Below, one piece after another: positions 1 to 10,810 of a stretch of DNA of 64,000 bases. The notes beneath the pieces were generated by a model that worked only from the letters and a program-made list of their open reading frames with translations, was not told the DNA's origin and searched no databases. This DNA is from Cristatella mucedo. Taxonomy: Eukaryota; Bryozoa; Phylactolaemata; Cristatellidae. The position numbers and the translations under genes were made by a program. The DNA lies in assembly GCA_009760855.2 (NCBI GenBank), contig WPIO01000026.1, forward strand, positions 2,495,501 through 2,559,500. The letters run 5' to 3'. How positions within the stretch are numbered: position 1 is the stretch's first letter; every line of letters starts with the position of its first letter.

Positions 1-564
1 CCCTCCCGAGGGCAGCTTGGTTTTCGTGAGCTCACGGTAGCCTTCTCCCTCGGACTCGCTTCGCTGGTTCGAGTGTTTGCTCACGCTCTCATCACTGGCC
101 GCCTGCCAGCTGAAAATGCCTCTGAGCTTTGCATCCACGAACTGGTTCGCCGTGGTCGCCATGGCATAACAGTTGAGATGCCAAGGTTGCCTGCCAGAAG
201 ACTCCACTATGCAACGGCTGCTTTGTAGCCCCGGTGATGGCTGCCGTTGTTTCTTTTTGCGGATCGTCGTGGGTCAGGCCATGCCACTGGCACTTACTTA
301 CCTTTGTCCCATGCCCCCTACCTTTGTCTCATGCCCCCCTTCGTAGCAGCTGAATCGAGTTCTTTATCGGATGGCCACAAGCCATAATGATTAGAAGTGC
401 CATTATGATTTAGAGCAGTCTGTTCGGCGCCCACGTTTGAGCATCCTCACTCACTCATCAAGTGAGTTGCAGCAACTCCTCACATCGATCCCTGCACTGC
501 GGTTGGAGAGGGTCGCATCTGTGTTCCGTAATCGCTGACTTTTAACCGCGTTCACGTTTTGCAG
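1..564 (+). other. Intron upstream of the first visible calcineurin exon
   Basis: No coding exon recognised here. It should be intronic because the exon starting at 565 opens in mid-codon. A short C-rich direct repeat (two versions of a CCTTTGTCYCATGCCCC motif) lies at about 301-345. The 3' end has a normal acceptor, TTCACGTTTTGCAG, ending at 564. The acidic linker that precedes the calmodulin-binding helix in calcineurin was looked for and not seen, so the previous exon lies left of the window. Confidence 0.6.
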
Positions 565-649
565 GGGGCAGTGTGGCTGCTCGAAAGGAGGTCATCCGAA
601 ACAAGATACGTGCGATTGGCAAGATGGCACGAGTCTTTACAGTGCTAAG
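565..649 (+). CDS. CanA: Calcineurin A exon: calmodulin-binding helix
   Basis: Internal coding exon of the catalytic subunit of the Ca2+/calmodulin-dependent protein phosphatase calcineurin (PPP3/PP2B). Translation in the frame starting with GGC at 567 reads [18 protein letters not shown] and continues [10 protein letters not shown]. This is nearly residue for residue the conserved calmodulin-binding helix of calcineurin A (family form [20 protein letters not shown]). The exon is flanked by TTTTGCAG and by GTAAGAA at 650. It begins with two bases completing a codon and ends after two bases of the Arg codon, completed by the first G of the next exon. Binding of Ca2+-calmodulin to this helix releases autoinhibition of the phosphatase. 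Orthology is secure; which vertebrate paralogue it resembles most cannot be judged from this part. Confidence 0.95.
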
Positions 650-1189
650 GTAAGAATTAAATTTTTGTAAAAGTTTTTCTGTACATGTTCATGATTGCAG
701 AATATAAAATTTCAATGACGTTTGATTATTTTTATAGCATAGCTTATCTAACCGAACTGAGAAATTAACTGTAGTGGTGCACAATACAAGCAGAGCTGAG
801 CTCACTTTTATAATGTCGCCTGATTCGTTCAGTATTGGCTAAGTTATGGAATTTACAAGGGACGGAGCTGCACTTACAAAGGAAGCTGTTACAAGCATCT
901 TCCTTAACAAGCTGAAAACAAGTTACTCCAGCAAGTTAGGACAAAAGTCGTATATGATGCAGATTGGTAATTTATTTTTTTAGATATACTTTTAGTTTAC
1001 TTCCGGGTTATAAATGGTTTGTGTTATCTTTTTCAATGCCTTTCTTTTACGTGGAAATCGTCAAGACTGTACATAATATTCCTAATATGTTTGTCTTTTA
1101 AGGGTATCCTATAAATATTCGACCGTTGGTCCAATCTTCTCAATATTTTCTCCACATTTACCCTTACGTATCTTCAGCTGGTGATAAAT

Positions 1190-1720
1190 GGTGCAAGTTA
1201 GCAAACAAATCCAAGTGATTCAGTCACTTGTCTTCTTTGCTGAAGCAGTTGCAATCGTTTCAACGGATGGAATCGGCAAATACAGAGTAAAATTCTTGCT
1301 CTAACCGCAAGGCCTCCTCCCGTGGCTTTGGTCCTTCATCCCTGGCTGGAGCCGTGCAGCAGTTTCAGCCTCCTCATGCCCTCAGATCATCGATTGGCTA
1401 TAAATTAGCTGTTCCAGCCTTTTGTTTAAAGACGTTTGGTAACAGAAGCCTATTCTTTGCAGGTCGTTGACTGTGGAACGCACTTCCAGAATTACACATC
1501 AACATCTCTCCTGCTACCGACTTTGGCACGTCCTTTCCAGCCGTCCTTTGTTGCTACTTCCATGCATGTTCAGCTGCCCTCCTGACTCTGCAACGCTTCT
1601 CAATTTGTCTTTGTTGCGTGAAATGGAGTCTAATGACTACCATATACCTGCCGAAAGGCGCTTAGGCTATGAGATCAGTATAGAAAATGCTCTAGTTTAA
1701 TAGCATCCACATAACCTCAA
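1190..1720 (+). mobile_element. LINE family A, decayed 3' end
   Basis: Sense-oriented 5'-truncated remnant of the CR1/L2-like LINE called family A here. It matches the C-terminal coding part of the copy at 14283-15270, including the stretch corresponding to the RLKTVGDRSFSSAGPRLWN-type sequence and the terminal part ending in LLREMESNDY. The frame is broken. It sits in the calcineurin intron. Confidence 0.75.
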
Positions 1721-2108
1721 ATAGTTCAGTGTTTAACAAATTCCTAGATATAACAAAACGTCACCAAGACATCGGGATCCCATCAGTTAGCAATATTGGT
1801 AACAAGTGGCACGTGTTACCACTTTCCTTGTGTTCCTTACCACATGCATCTTTGCAAGGTTACAGATGAAGATGCATGTATGCACTTAATGCAAAGTATA
1901 TATATTGTGTGCACAGTTGAGGCTTAGGGGCTGGGCATAGTTATATTCTTGATGGGCATGGTGTTTGGTTAGCCAGACACAGGTCAGCCAGACCAGTTGG
2001 TCTGTGATTCCAGAGCTACTTAAATGGCCACCCAGCCTTGACTTCGACCCACTACTATTGAGGCTTAAGCCGTGATGTATTGCCACACAACTTGACCTAC
2101 TTGATCAG

Positions 2109-2315
2109 CCCCAGCAGGTTGACCTATTATTCCTGTTTTGGCTGGACCTGGCCGACCCATGATTTATCCTCTTTCAGCTTCTTCAGGTCGAGTCACGATT
2201 CTTGTTTCAGCTTGTGCTGGCTGACTGATGATAATCGTAATTTTAGCTTGTGCAGGTCGATTCATGATTGCTGTATCAGCTTGTGCTAGCCGACTCACAA
2301 GTGTACTTGTTTCAG
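2109..2315 (+). repeat. Dimeric 33/36-bp minisatellite ending at the splice acceptor
   Basis: Six tandem units alternate exactly in length: 2109-2141 (33), 2142-2177 (36), 2178-2210 (33), 2211-2246 (36), 2247-2279 (33) and 2280-2315 (36). This gives three 69-bp dimers. Units share a CTTGTGCAGGTCGA-like start and a pyrimidine-rich end. The ends at 2177 (TTTCAG), 2210 (TTTCAG), 2246 (TTTTAG), 2279 (TATCAG) and 2315 (TTTCAG) all resemble 3' splice sites; 2315 is the acceptor that keeps the calcineurin reading frame. All lengths are multiples of three. Confidence 0.85.
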
Positions 2316-2413
2316 GGAAGAAAGCGAAGCCATTGTGCAGCTCAAGGGATTAACTCCCAATGGTCTGCTTCCTGTCGGTGCCATTTCCGGTGGCAAACAT
2401 GGCATCCATGCAG
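2316..2413 (+). CDS. CanA: Calcineurin A exon: linker between CaM-binding and autoinhibitory segments
   Basis: A 98-bp internal coding exon. Its first G completes the split Arg codon of the previous exon, and the frame then reads [19 protein letters not shown] followed by [13 protein letters not shown]. The calcineurin family sequence here is [21 protein letters not shown] followed by VLSGGK, so identity is clear. The acceptor is TTGTTTCAG at 2310-2315 and the donor is GTATGT at 2414. It ends in phase 1; the dangling G joins TA of the next exon. In the enzyme this stretch links the calmodulin-binding helix to the C-terminal autoinhibitory segment and contributes to autoinhibition. Confidence 0.95.
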
Positions 2414-2488
2414 GTATGTAGGCCAGTGGCATGCGTGAAGTGAAGCTAGTCAGCCAGCATCCCTTAGTGGTCAACCTTTGGCTCAGTC

Positions 2489-3220
<732 letters not shown>

Positions 3221-3326
3221 TAGTTGTAACCACACGTTCACATGTTGAGGAGACGGCCGACTGGTAGAGGCACAAGCCTTGCTATACTGACCAGATTTCG
3301 TACTGCAATGTTTTTGTTATGTGTTA

Positions 3327-3330
<4 letters not shown>

Positions 3331-3360
<30 letters not shown>
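3331..3360 (+). repeat. (GT)10(GC)5 alternating purine-pyrimidine run
   Basis: Ten GT followed by five GC units, then ACGCATG, inside the calcineurin intron. Such alternating runs can adopt left-handed Z-DNA; whether this one does so in the cell is unknown. Confidence 0.9.
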
Positions 3361-3364
<4 letters not shown>

Positions 3365-4941
3365 ATGTTCGTGCGACCCACTGTAATATACAGAGCTGAA
3401 TCGGTGGACGATATGCACGGCAGTACCTTCCAAGCATTATACTTCCCTAGTGAACTGCATGGTACGGTTAATTAACGTCAAAAGATTCTAGAAAACTAGA
3501 AAATGTAGCAAGTTCGTCCGTGGCAGCTAGTTGAAGTTGGTCGGTTTTAGTGCGAACTTTTCGATACATGTAATGAACCAGTTGTCCATCAATCACTGAG
3601 AGGCAATCGGATCATTAGTAACTAGCTTAGGGTTACCGACATTCCAGTCATGCGATATCTCAGCACTGGGTATAGTACTCGGTTCCCCTAACTAGAATGT
3701 AAGGCAAAGATATATGAGTTCTTCCCTGTCCTGTTTGCTGAGTATTATGGTACTCACCACTGAAGACGTTGGTCAGTTGTAAGCTGATGTAAGTAAGTCA
3801 GTTGTAAGTTGTAGCCGGCAGCATCCCAGCTAATACTGATCTGTGGATATCTAATTGCAGCGTTTTGGTGTTTCGTAGACCCTTTTCTGTCGGTTATCAT
3901 TTTAGTATTGCAGACTATAACGAAAGAGAGAAACGAGTCCTAGCTGCCAATTTAGTCAGAGGAATTATATTTTCTGACACGTCGAAATAGGGCTCGATAA
4001 TATTAGTCGAATTCCAGGTAATTGGAAAGTTCATGCATCTTCAAACTGTTTGCAAAGTTCTTGGACTGATCAATTGCTCTTAGTATACATTTTGTAATGG
4101 TCGCCACACATCGTGCATACATACAGCGTTGATACTTATGACTGCAAGCTAACCATACCTTAAACAGCAACAAAAATTCTTAAACCGTAAAGAGTTCATA
4201 GTTTCTGAGAGCTGATAGGCTATGCATATGGCAATCACGATATGGTGGTCACAGAGTAGTTCATTCGGTAAATATTCAGGATGAGGATGCTGTCGAGCTA
4301 CGGTGTTATGTGAAACACACGAACGTACTTTAGGGAATCTATATGTGTGTTGCATTAGATTTGGGAAGAGTAGTTTTGAACAATAGCACGTTGCTATATT
4401 CTACCCATGGGCATAGAGAAGGGAGCCAGCAAGGCCCTGCCCCTCCCTCCCCCTCCCTGGACCGACCTGAAGGGGCTTATCTGACGGCCAAGCCGAAGCT
4501 GCCCTGTATTATATAGTAGTTGCAATCGCCTCAGCATACCAAGTTAGAGCCGATGGTGAGTACTGTCGTCGTCGTTGATTCTGTCTTGAATTAAACTTGG
4601 CTTTTTGCGAAGCGTCTTTCAGCCTTCCTTTTTTTGGGATGAATGTAGAAAAGACTGATCTCCGAGCTTTGTTTTGCATTGCGAATTGATGTAAGCGTTG
4701 GCGTCTGATAGGAATCAAGATCAGTTCATTATCTACTATTTGCGTTCACTTTCTGGTCGCCAGACATGCTGATGCACATATGCATTTGCACTGTGCAATC
4801 GTCCTTGCAGTTTATCTCCTGCAAAGTAAGCTGTGCTTCGTTGCTGCTCACCCAGTCTTTTTGTCTGAGGCGCATATTGCTGTCATACTACTTTTTGCTT
4901 GTACTCCTGAACTTTCATCTTTTGCTATGCTCGTGTTTTAG

Positions 4942-5078
4942 TACTAAGCGGCATGTCCCCTAACCGAAAAATCAGCGGTTTTGAGGAAGCAAAGAGTCTA
5001 GACAAAGCTAATGAAAGAATGCCACCTATACGCGATGTTGCAAACAACAAGAGCAGCATGCAGCATCAGAAGAAATAG
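4942..5078 (+). CDS. CanA: Calcineurin A last coding exon: autoinhibitory segment and stop
   Basis: Terminal coding exon. The acceptor is GTGTTTTAG at 4941. TA at 4942-4943 completes a Val codon begun in the previous exon, then LSGMSPNRKISGFEEAK and SLDKANERMPPIRD are read, followed by VANNKSSMQHQKK and TAG at 5076-5078. The family sequence is GFSPQHKITSFEEAK then GLDRINERMPPRRD, the pseudosubstrate-like helix that blocks the active site at resting Ca2+. The ERMPP core is kept, while one Arg of the usual PPRRD is Ile here. The joined linker lacks the ten-residue segment (ATVEAIEADE in mammals) that is alternatively spliced in vertebrates. The short tail after RD is unlike that of vertebrate calcineurins. 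Confidence 0.95.
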
Positions 5079-5790
5079 CCCTTTAAAAGTGCCTGAAGAA
5101 GCAGAGTGCCTGGGGGAGCAGCTGCAGCAGCATCGGGAGCAGCCAGAGGCAGGCTGCTGTCCTGCCAGGCTTCCTAACCTTAGACCTCGAGTGCCAGCCC
5201 TCGAGGCTGCTGTTCTCACACCCCCCCCCCCCCCGATGCCCGAGCACGGCGAAATCGACTTTCATTTCTAGTCAAGCAGCCTTCGTTTGGCAGCTTGGGT
5301 CTCGGACCAGCTGCTATCGATTTTCACTTCGGCTGCCTCAGCACGGCCGACCGCCGGCCCGACCGGTCGGATGGCATGCCCACGGACTGCCCACTGATGC
5401 CGCGACGCGACGGCAGCGACGGATTGAATTGCCGCCGTGCATTGCTCGGCCCTGGACCTGCTAGTTGGGTTGCAGCGGCAGCAAACGTGCGGCTGTAGCC
5501 TCGTGCTTCCCTCGCGGCTCCCTTGCACAGCGTGGGCTCGTTGTAGCACTGAATGGTATGGTTTCGAACTCACGAGGAGGCTGTGCACGGCAGGCTGTAA
5601 CGCATGGCCAGCGGCCAGGCGCTGTCGGGTTTGCCGAATCGTGAAGAGAGCGAAGCATGTGTACATCTGTACATTCATTAGTGCGATCAAATTTTACGTT
5701 TGTTTTGCTTCGGCTAGTGTTATCAAAATGAGTGCATTAATGTAATTATTGTAAGCTTTTTACATTAAAAAGTACTGGCGTAACCCTGAC
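5079..5790 (+). other. Putative calcineurin 3' UTR
   Basis: Sequence from the stop codon to just past a polyadenylation-signal candidate, about 700 nt. It contains a run of about 14 C at 5221-5234 and moderately GC-rich sequence. Open frames in both directions in 5083-5745 overlap one another and match nothing known to me; I treat them as chance. Confidence 0.55.
5764..5769 (+). terminator. ATTAAA polyadenylation signal candidate
   Basis: ATTAAA, the commonest variant of AATAAA, is followed within about 25-55 nt by T-rich sequence (CTTCTTGTTTTC and CCTTTTC), as expected for a cleavage site with a downstream element. It lies 685 nt after the calcineurin stop and just before a LINE remnant. 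Confidence 0.45.
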
Positions 5791-5814
5791 TTCTTGTTTT
5801 CTAATATCCTTTTC

Positions 5815-6322
5815 TAAAGGAGCTGCAACGGCGATCGTTTGATCCACGGGTGCTGATCCAAACTCTATCGGCCACAAGCCTCATTAGGCTTGGCTCCTCC
5901 AAACCAAGCTGAACTGCTTCACTAGTCCGAGCTGCTTCATGCCCTCAGATCCTCTACATTTGCTGTAGTGGCAGAAGCATTTGCACTGTTGGTCCTAGAC
6001 TGTGCAACTGAATACAGTTCTTCATAAAAGACATTTAACTTTCAGCTAGCTATTGTGGCACATTCTTTCTAGCCGTCCTATGCTGCTACATCCGTGCTAC
6101 TCACTTCCTCATGCCTCAGCGATGTTTCTCAGCTGGGCTACTTTTTTTTTAGTATTCTTTCCAGCCTTTCTATGCTGCTGCTCACGTCCTCTCGATGTGA
6201 AATGAATGTGTACCGAAAGTTGCTTAGGCTTGGAATGTACTGTAGAAAACTCTAACGTGAGCAACAGAAAAAATCTTCGATGGAAAACCAGCATAATCTT
6301 TGTAGTTCACGGAGTTTCAGAA
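5815..6322 (+). mobile_element. LINE family A, decayed 3' end
   Basis: Sense-oriented remnant aligning by eye with the final coding part and 3' end of family A, from the region before GLAPSYLAEL to the sequence before the TACATT tail. Heavily mutated. It begins about 45 bp beyond the calcineurin poly(A)-signal candidate. Confidence 0.65.
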
Positions 6323-8359
6323 GGTGACACTTAGGGATTTAACCAGCTTTTGCACGAACCTGCACGTGCTCTGTAAATGTACCTGATTATTTGGTTATGA
6401 CAAAATTTCTGCTTTAATTGATAGAATATTTGAGACTTGAAGCATCTCCTGGTACTTACTTATGCAGGAAAACATTCGTGTTATGCCTAGATTACCTATG
6501 AATCTTTACACTGACTAGGTTTAGGGTTTCTGCCCTAAAGGCCTTACATTCAAGTGCTATAGAAGGTAGATCAGGATCGCGTTCTGTGTTTTGTGGTAGC
6601 TTTAATAGCGACCAATCTATAGTTGGTAAAATATTGATATTAGGCTTTTCTCGATAAACACATTTGGCGTTAGCATCAAAGTTTAGGTATCGGGTTTGAG
6701 TTAGTGCCTCTACTAAACTACTGTACTTAAAATCAGAGTTGAGGGCCAAGGTTACTGCTGCACTTAGGTACGGCAGCTAAGTCTTGACGTATCCGACTAG
6801 AGTCATCCCAGTTTTATTCTATATTTCGGATCCCCATCGTTTGATTTTGACCACTCGTGGCTACGTTAAATTGTTACTGGGGTATCAGAATTAATTGTGT
6901 GGGATCAGAAAAGTCACGTACATACTAGAGGATTTGCCTTTAGAGAATTTTAAGAGCAGCAAGGTGCAACATAGTCTTTACTTACTACCTAGGCGTAAGA
7001 GGAATAACATTTCAAGTGTTCCTTAGCCAAAAATTATTTTAACGAGCTATCATGCCAAAGACTAAGTAAGGACGAACTTTGCTTACCACTCAGACAATGG
7101 CATGTTGGCTCCTTTTCTGGCCCTGGACCGCCGTCGGAGTTCAACTACACCGCCTCTCCTGGTGGCGGGAGTTGCTGGGCGTTGGGTTTAAGATATGAGA
7201 GCTGATATCATTACCTTTCTCGACTTGTAGGTGTGGTACAAGTGCTGTGACTGTGAGTTAGCTAACACGCTCGGTAATATTGAAACAGCATGCTCAAGTG
7301 TCATGTGTTGATTTGTCAGAGTTATGCCTGTCGAGGTCACTTTAGCAGGAACAAGTTGCCAATCTGCGATGTCCGATTGCCCTTCAGATTCCTTTCCTTG
7401 AGCATTCCTTTATAGCGATTGGCACTTGACTAAACAAACTTCTTATTATGAGCTAACAGCGTGAATGCTAGGTAAACATCTACTGCGAACGACCGTAGTC
7501 AACATTGTCTTCCAATAGCACTTTCTCAACCTTCACTTTCTCGCACAAATTCACTTCTCAGCTGGTGCCAATCCCTACGGAAACGGTCTAGCCAGTAGTA
7601 CTTGCTCAGCCTTAGATAGACGAGTCAGGGAAATGTGTTTGCTTGCATACCCTCCATCTTCTTACCGTGACTTTAGCTTTTAGCTCTTCGTCTTAGGAGA
7701 AATTGATTAGCCACATTACACAGAGACTCTTACGGACGCGACATCGACTAGCTCCATTGTAAAACAAGTTGGTCAACGTACACATAGACAGTGTACGAAG
7801 GAGAGAAACGTCTGTTGATATCTGAAATTACCCTGATGGCTGCGATTGCCAGCACAAGGTTTTTCATTCGTAATCGTCGAGCACTCGCAGCAGTCTGGAT
7901 TGTTAACGTCAGCAGGCATTCCAAGTCGAAATGAGTGCCCCCAAGACCATAAATACATATCGATACTTGACGGAATGGCGAAGCTGCTCTTCTTCCCTCT
8001 TATTGTCTCTATTTGTATCTATGGATTTCTTTCTCTCCATAAGTCACCTTATTTCAAAACCTCGACGTGAGCGATTATGATTTTGTCAAATAAAAGGGGC
8101 ATACAACTTTTACTGCAAGTGAGAGATTCATTAGAAGAACTCCACTCTCAAGCCTTGATTCAAAACGCGAATTTTTTTTCATTAAAAAAATGTGTGGAGT
8201 GCAAAACCAATTTCGCAATAATGTGGTCGCAGCCGGTGACATCGTCTTACTCGAGCATCGAAGAGCTCCGTCAGAGTCATTTCGCCGGCACCTCCTGCCA
8301 CCAACATGGAAGGGTAACGCTGAGCAATTCACGTGGCATCCAACAAGCACCAGGATTAA
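6323..8359. other. Intergenic, nothing recognised
   Basis: AT-balanced unique-looking sequence. Only short scattered open frames (for example 85 codons antisense at 6492-6749, and overlapping frames on both strands at 8075-8427) with no recognisable domain, splice context or repeats. Confidence 0.5.
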
Positions 8360-8470
8360 TAATGATAATAATAATAAAGCACTGGTGTAGCCCCCCAAGA
8401 GGGTCTCTTTTTAGGCGCTTCACATAACTTCGGAAAGGAAGCATGTCAGCAGAGCATCGAATAAGAACGT
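8360..8470 (-). mobile_element. LINE family B 3' tail (fragment)
   Basis: An AAT-type microsatellite (about 8358-8380) followed by GGTGTAGCCCCCCAAGAGGG and TTTTTAGGCGCTTCACAT. This is the reverse complement of the family B 3' end (GTAAAGCGCCTAGAAAGAG...GGGCGCTATA then ATT repeats). Confidence 0.7.
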
Positions 8471-8894
8471 GGCAGTACCCATAAGCATTTAAAGAGGATT
8501 TACATGTGATGTACTTAAAAAATGAGCTTTAAGCTTTCACACGTCGTGTTACTTACGTACGCGTTTTCGTGTCGGGGATGACATTGTGACTGGTGGCGGC
8601 ACACTCTCGAAAGGATTTTAGGGATCAGTTAAGTACAGGGCAAAACGACATGGGCGTCCGTGGACTTCCGGCGTTACGAGGTGAGACTTAAGGAGCACGT
8701 ACAGTATTCTAGATAGCTAGCCGGAGCAAGTGAATGAAGAAATCTTATACCAAGTGACGGGACCTTGAACTCCATCGCTGTTGGCGGGAAGACGTCGTGG
8801 CTCATTCTCTCTTCTGTCGTCAGCTTAGGAAGGCCGTGTTTCTGTCAAGTCAGTGCATGAAACGCTCCGGCTAATTTGTTCGACCGTCGATCGA

Positions 8895-9010
8895 TTCGAT
8901 ATTTTAATAATAATAACACTAAAACATTTGATATAGCACCCTCAGAGAACTCAATCTCTTTCTAGGCACTTCACATCCGCTTCAAAGGAAGCGCGATCTT
9001 ACGGCTAAGA
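8895..9010 (-). mobile_element. LINE family B 3' tail (fragment)
   Basis: AATAATAATAACA, then GATATAGCACCCTCAGAGAA and TCTCTTTCTAGGCACTTCAC, the reverse complement of the family B terminus. Antisense orientation. Sequence further right (to about 9940) could be older element body but I could not align it. Confidence 0.75.
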
Positions 9011-9944
9011 CCAAAGCCGTTGGAGAAGGCCAGTTTTCAGTTCCTTAAGCTGATGGGTGAGCTGAGCGATGCGCCTGAACCCGACGCTAGTCTTACGCTA
9101 CGATTGGCTGGCTTAGTTACGGTCGAGGTGCACCAATTTCGTAATGGTAAGGTTTTCTCATGTTCGGTTTCTTCTTAGTCCAGGTTGGTCTTGCTTCCGT
9201 CTTTGGAGCATGCGTACAGACGTCACTAATACTGGGCTAGTCCTCACAAGTATGGATGACCGACGCCGGCTGACGAAGCAAAGCAGGGTTCTTCTTCTGA
9301 GTCGAGACTAACGGTGCTCCGTGCGGTAGCTAACGACCAATCGCTGTCGCCGTCAAGGACACGCCTACTTCACTGCTTCGAAAGACACGGCTGATGAGGT
9401 GAAAAGCTTGTGCTAGCTAACGGCGAAAGCAATCGCTGGGAAGCTTAATAAGCGATCGATAAGCCGTTGACCAAGTATGACCGCAGCTTAGGACAAAGCC
9501 AAAGCTGCCGAAGTGAAGGGTAGCAAACGGCCCAAATAAAAAGATCCGCGTCGTTAACGTTTTGCACTAAACTCTATTGCCACAGATGGCCAAATCTACA
9601 CAGTGCAAGCAGTAACTCACTAGTTTTAAACTCAAAAGAACGACTGACTAGCCATGAGTAGACTTGTAGACTTCTTCATCTTGCGATTAGCAAGTCTTCT
9701 TGCCTTGACAGTAACACGCAGCTAATGGGGAATTTACGAAAAACTTTCAGTTCTTTGGAAATTTGCCTGTTAACAGAAAAACCAGTTATAAATGCAATCC
9801 CAAATTGTGGTGGCTGACAGATGACCGGATCATGGTAAATAAAATTATTTTGTAAGATGTACTTACACCGAAAGTAGTACGTCGAGCTCGACAGGTTGTT
9901 TTTTTAAAAACCCAACCTCCCGAGCCGAGCGTTCGTGGTGAATT
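9011..9944. other. Intergenic, nothing recognised
   Basis: No open frame of note, no tRNA-like or repeat structure recognised. Confidence 0.4.
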
Positions 9945-10810
9945 GTATGTATGTATCTCCGTCTGTAACTCCAAAAAGTCATAAAGACTATGCGGGTGTT
10001 AAGCAGGAGAGTTTTGTATAGCGCACTCACAGCCTGAGCAGATTTCGGTACGCATTCGGTAGCCAACAGACTTCGTCTCACGCAACAAAGGGAAAGTGAG
10101 AAGCATAGCAGAGTCAGGAGAGCAGTTGAGGTAGTGAGTAGCATGGACGTAGCAGCTCAGAACCGCTGAAAAGGATGAGCCATTGTCGGCAGCAGGAGAG
10201 TAGTTGTCATTGCGTAAGAATTGTGGAAGTGAGTTCGACAGCCTAGGACCTGCAGAGCTAAAGCTTCTGTCGCCAACGGTCTTTAAGCGGAGGAATGGGA
10301 CAGCTAATTTATTGTCCACAGAGGACCTGAGGGTACGAACAGGCTGAAACTGATGCGGCAGTTCAGCTAGGTACGAAGGAGCCAAGCCGTGGCGGGCCTT
10401 GTGGGTCAGCGTAAGAACTTTGCTCTATATCCGTTGGTCAACCAGCATCCATCCTAGCTCTTTTAGCAAAGGAGATACGTGGTCAAACCTCTGGGACTTA
10501 AAGACTAGCCTTGCGACCATATTCATAGCCAACTGCATTGGCCTAGTTGCTTTCTTTGGTAGCCCAGCCAAAATGGAATTACAATAATCAAGCCGAGGCA
10601 GAACTAAGGAGTCAGTTAGATTTTTTGCAAACCGCTATGGAAGACAGCTCCTAATCTTAGATAGGGATCTGACGTGATGGCTAGCTGTACAAGCAGTCTT
10701 CTGAATGAAGCTTTTAAAATTTAGGCGGTTGTCGACGACGACACCTACATTTCGAGCACTTGGCGATGGTCACACGACAGCATCACCTGTTAGACGAGCA
10801 AAAACGAAAG
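9945..10810 (-). mobile_element. LINE family A copy, 5'-truncated, antisense
   Basis: The reverse strand begins at its 3' end with the family A terminus (GTATCTCCGTCTGTAACTCC as seen on +). It encodes the C-terminal reverse-transcriptase-side sequence: RSLSKIRSC, SLVLPRLDYCNS, LAGLPKKA, then HKARHGLAPSYLAELPHQF and LRSSVDNKLAVPFL. It has several stops and frameshifts. The family resembles CR1/L2-clade non-LTR elements, whose C-terminal region characteristically carries LDYCNSLL...GLP and WLPV..RI motifs. Confidence 0.88.

Larger units (their letters stand above)
650..2315 (+). other. Calcineurin intron between CaM-binding exon and linker exon
   Basis: A 1666-bp intron bounded by GTAAGAA at 650 and TTGTTTCAG ending at 2315. 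Positions 650-1190 are AT-rich with nothing recognised. It then holds a decayed LINE 3' end (about 1190-1720), an unremarkable stretch (1720-2070) with hints of older degenerate repeat units, and a phased minisatellite abutting the acceptor (2109-2315). Confidence 0.85.

Noticed and set aside
2109-2315. A coding exon for the FSLCRSIHDCC-type repeats
   Set aside because: The in-phase frame contains TAG in the last unit just before the conserved exon, and the conserved calcineurin sequence joins cleanly across 649/2316; kept as a decoy-splice-site finding instead.
5083-5745. Frames of 60-140 codons after the calcineurin stop
   Set aside because: They overlap in opposite directions inside the presumed 3' UTR and have no recognisable homology.
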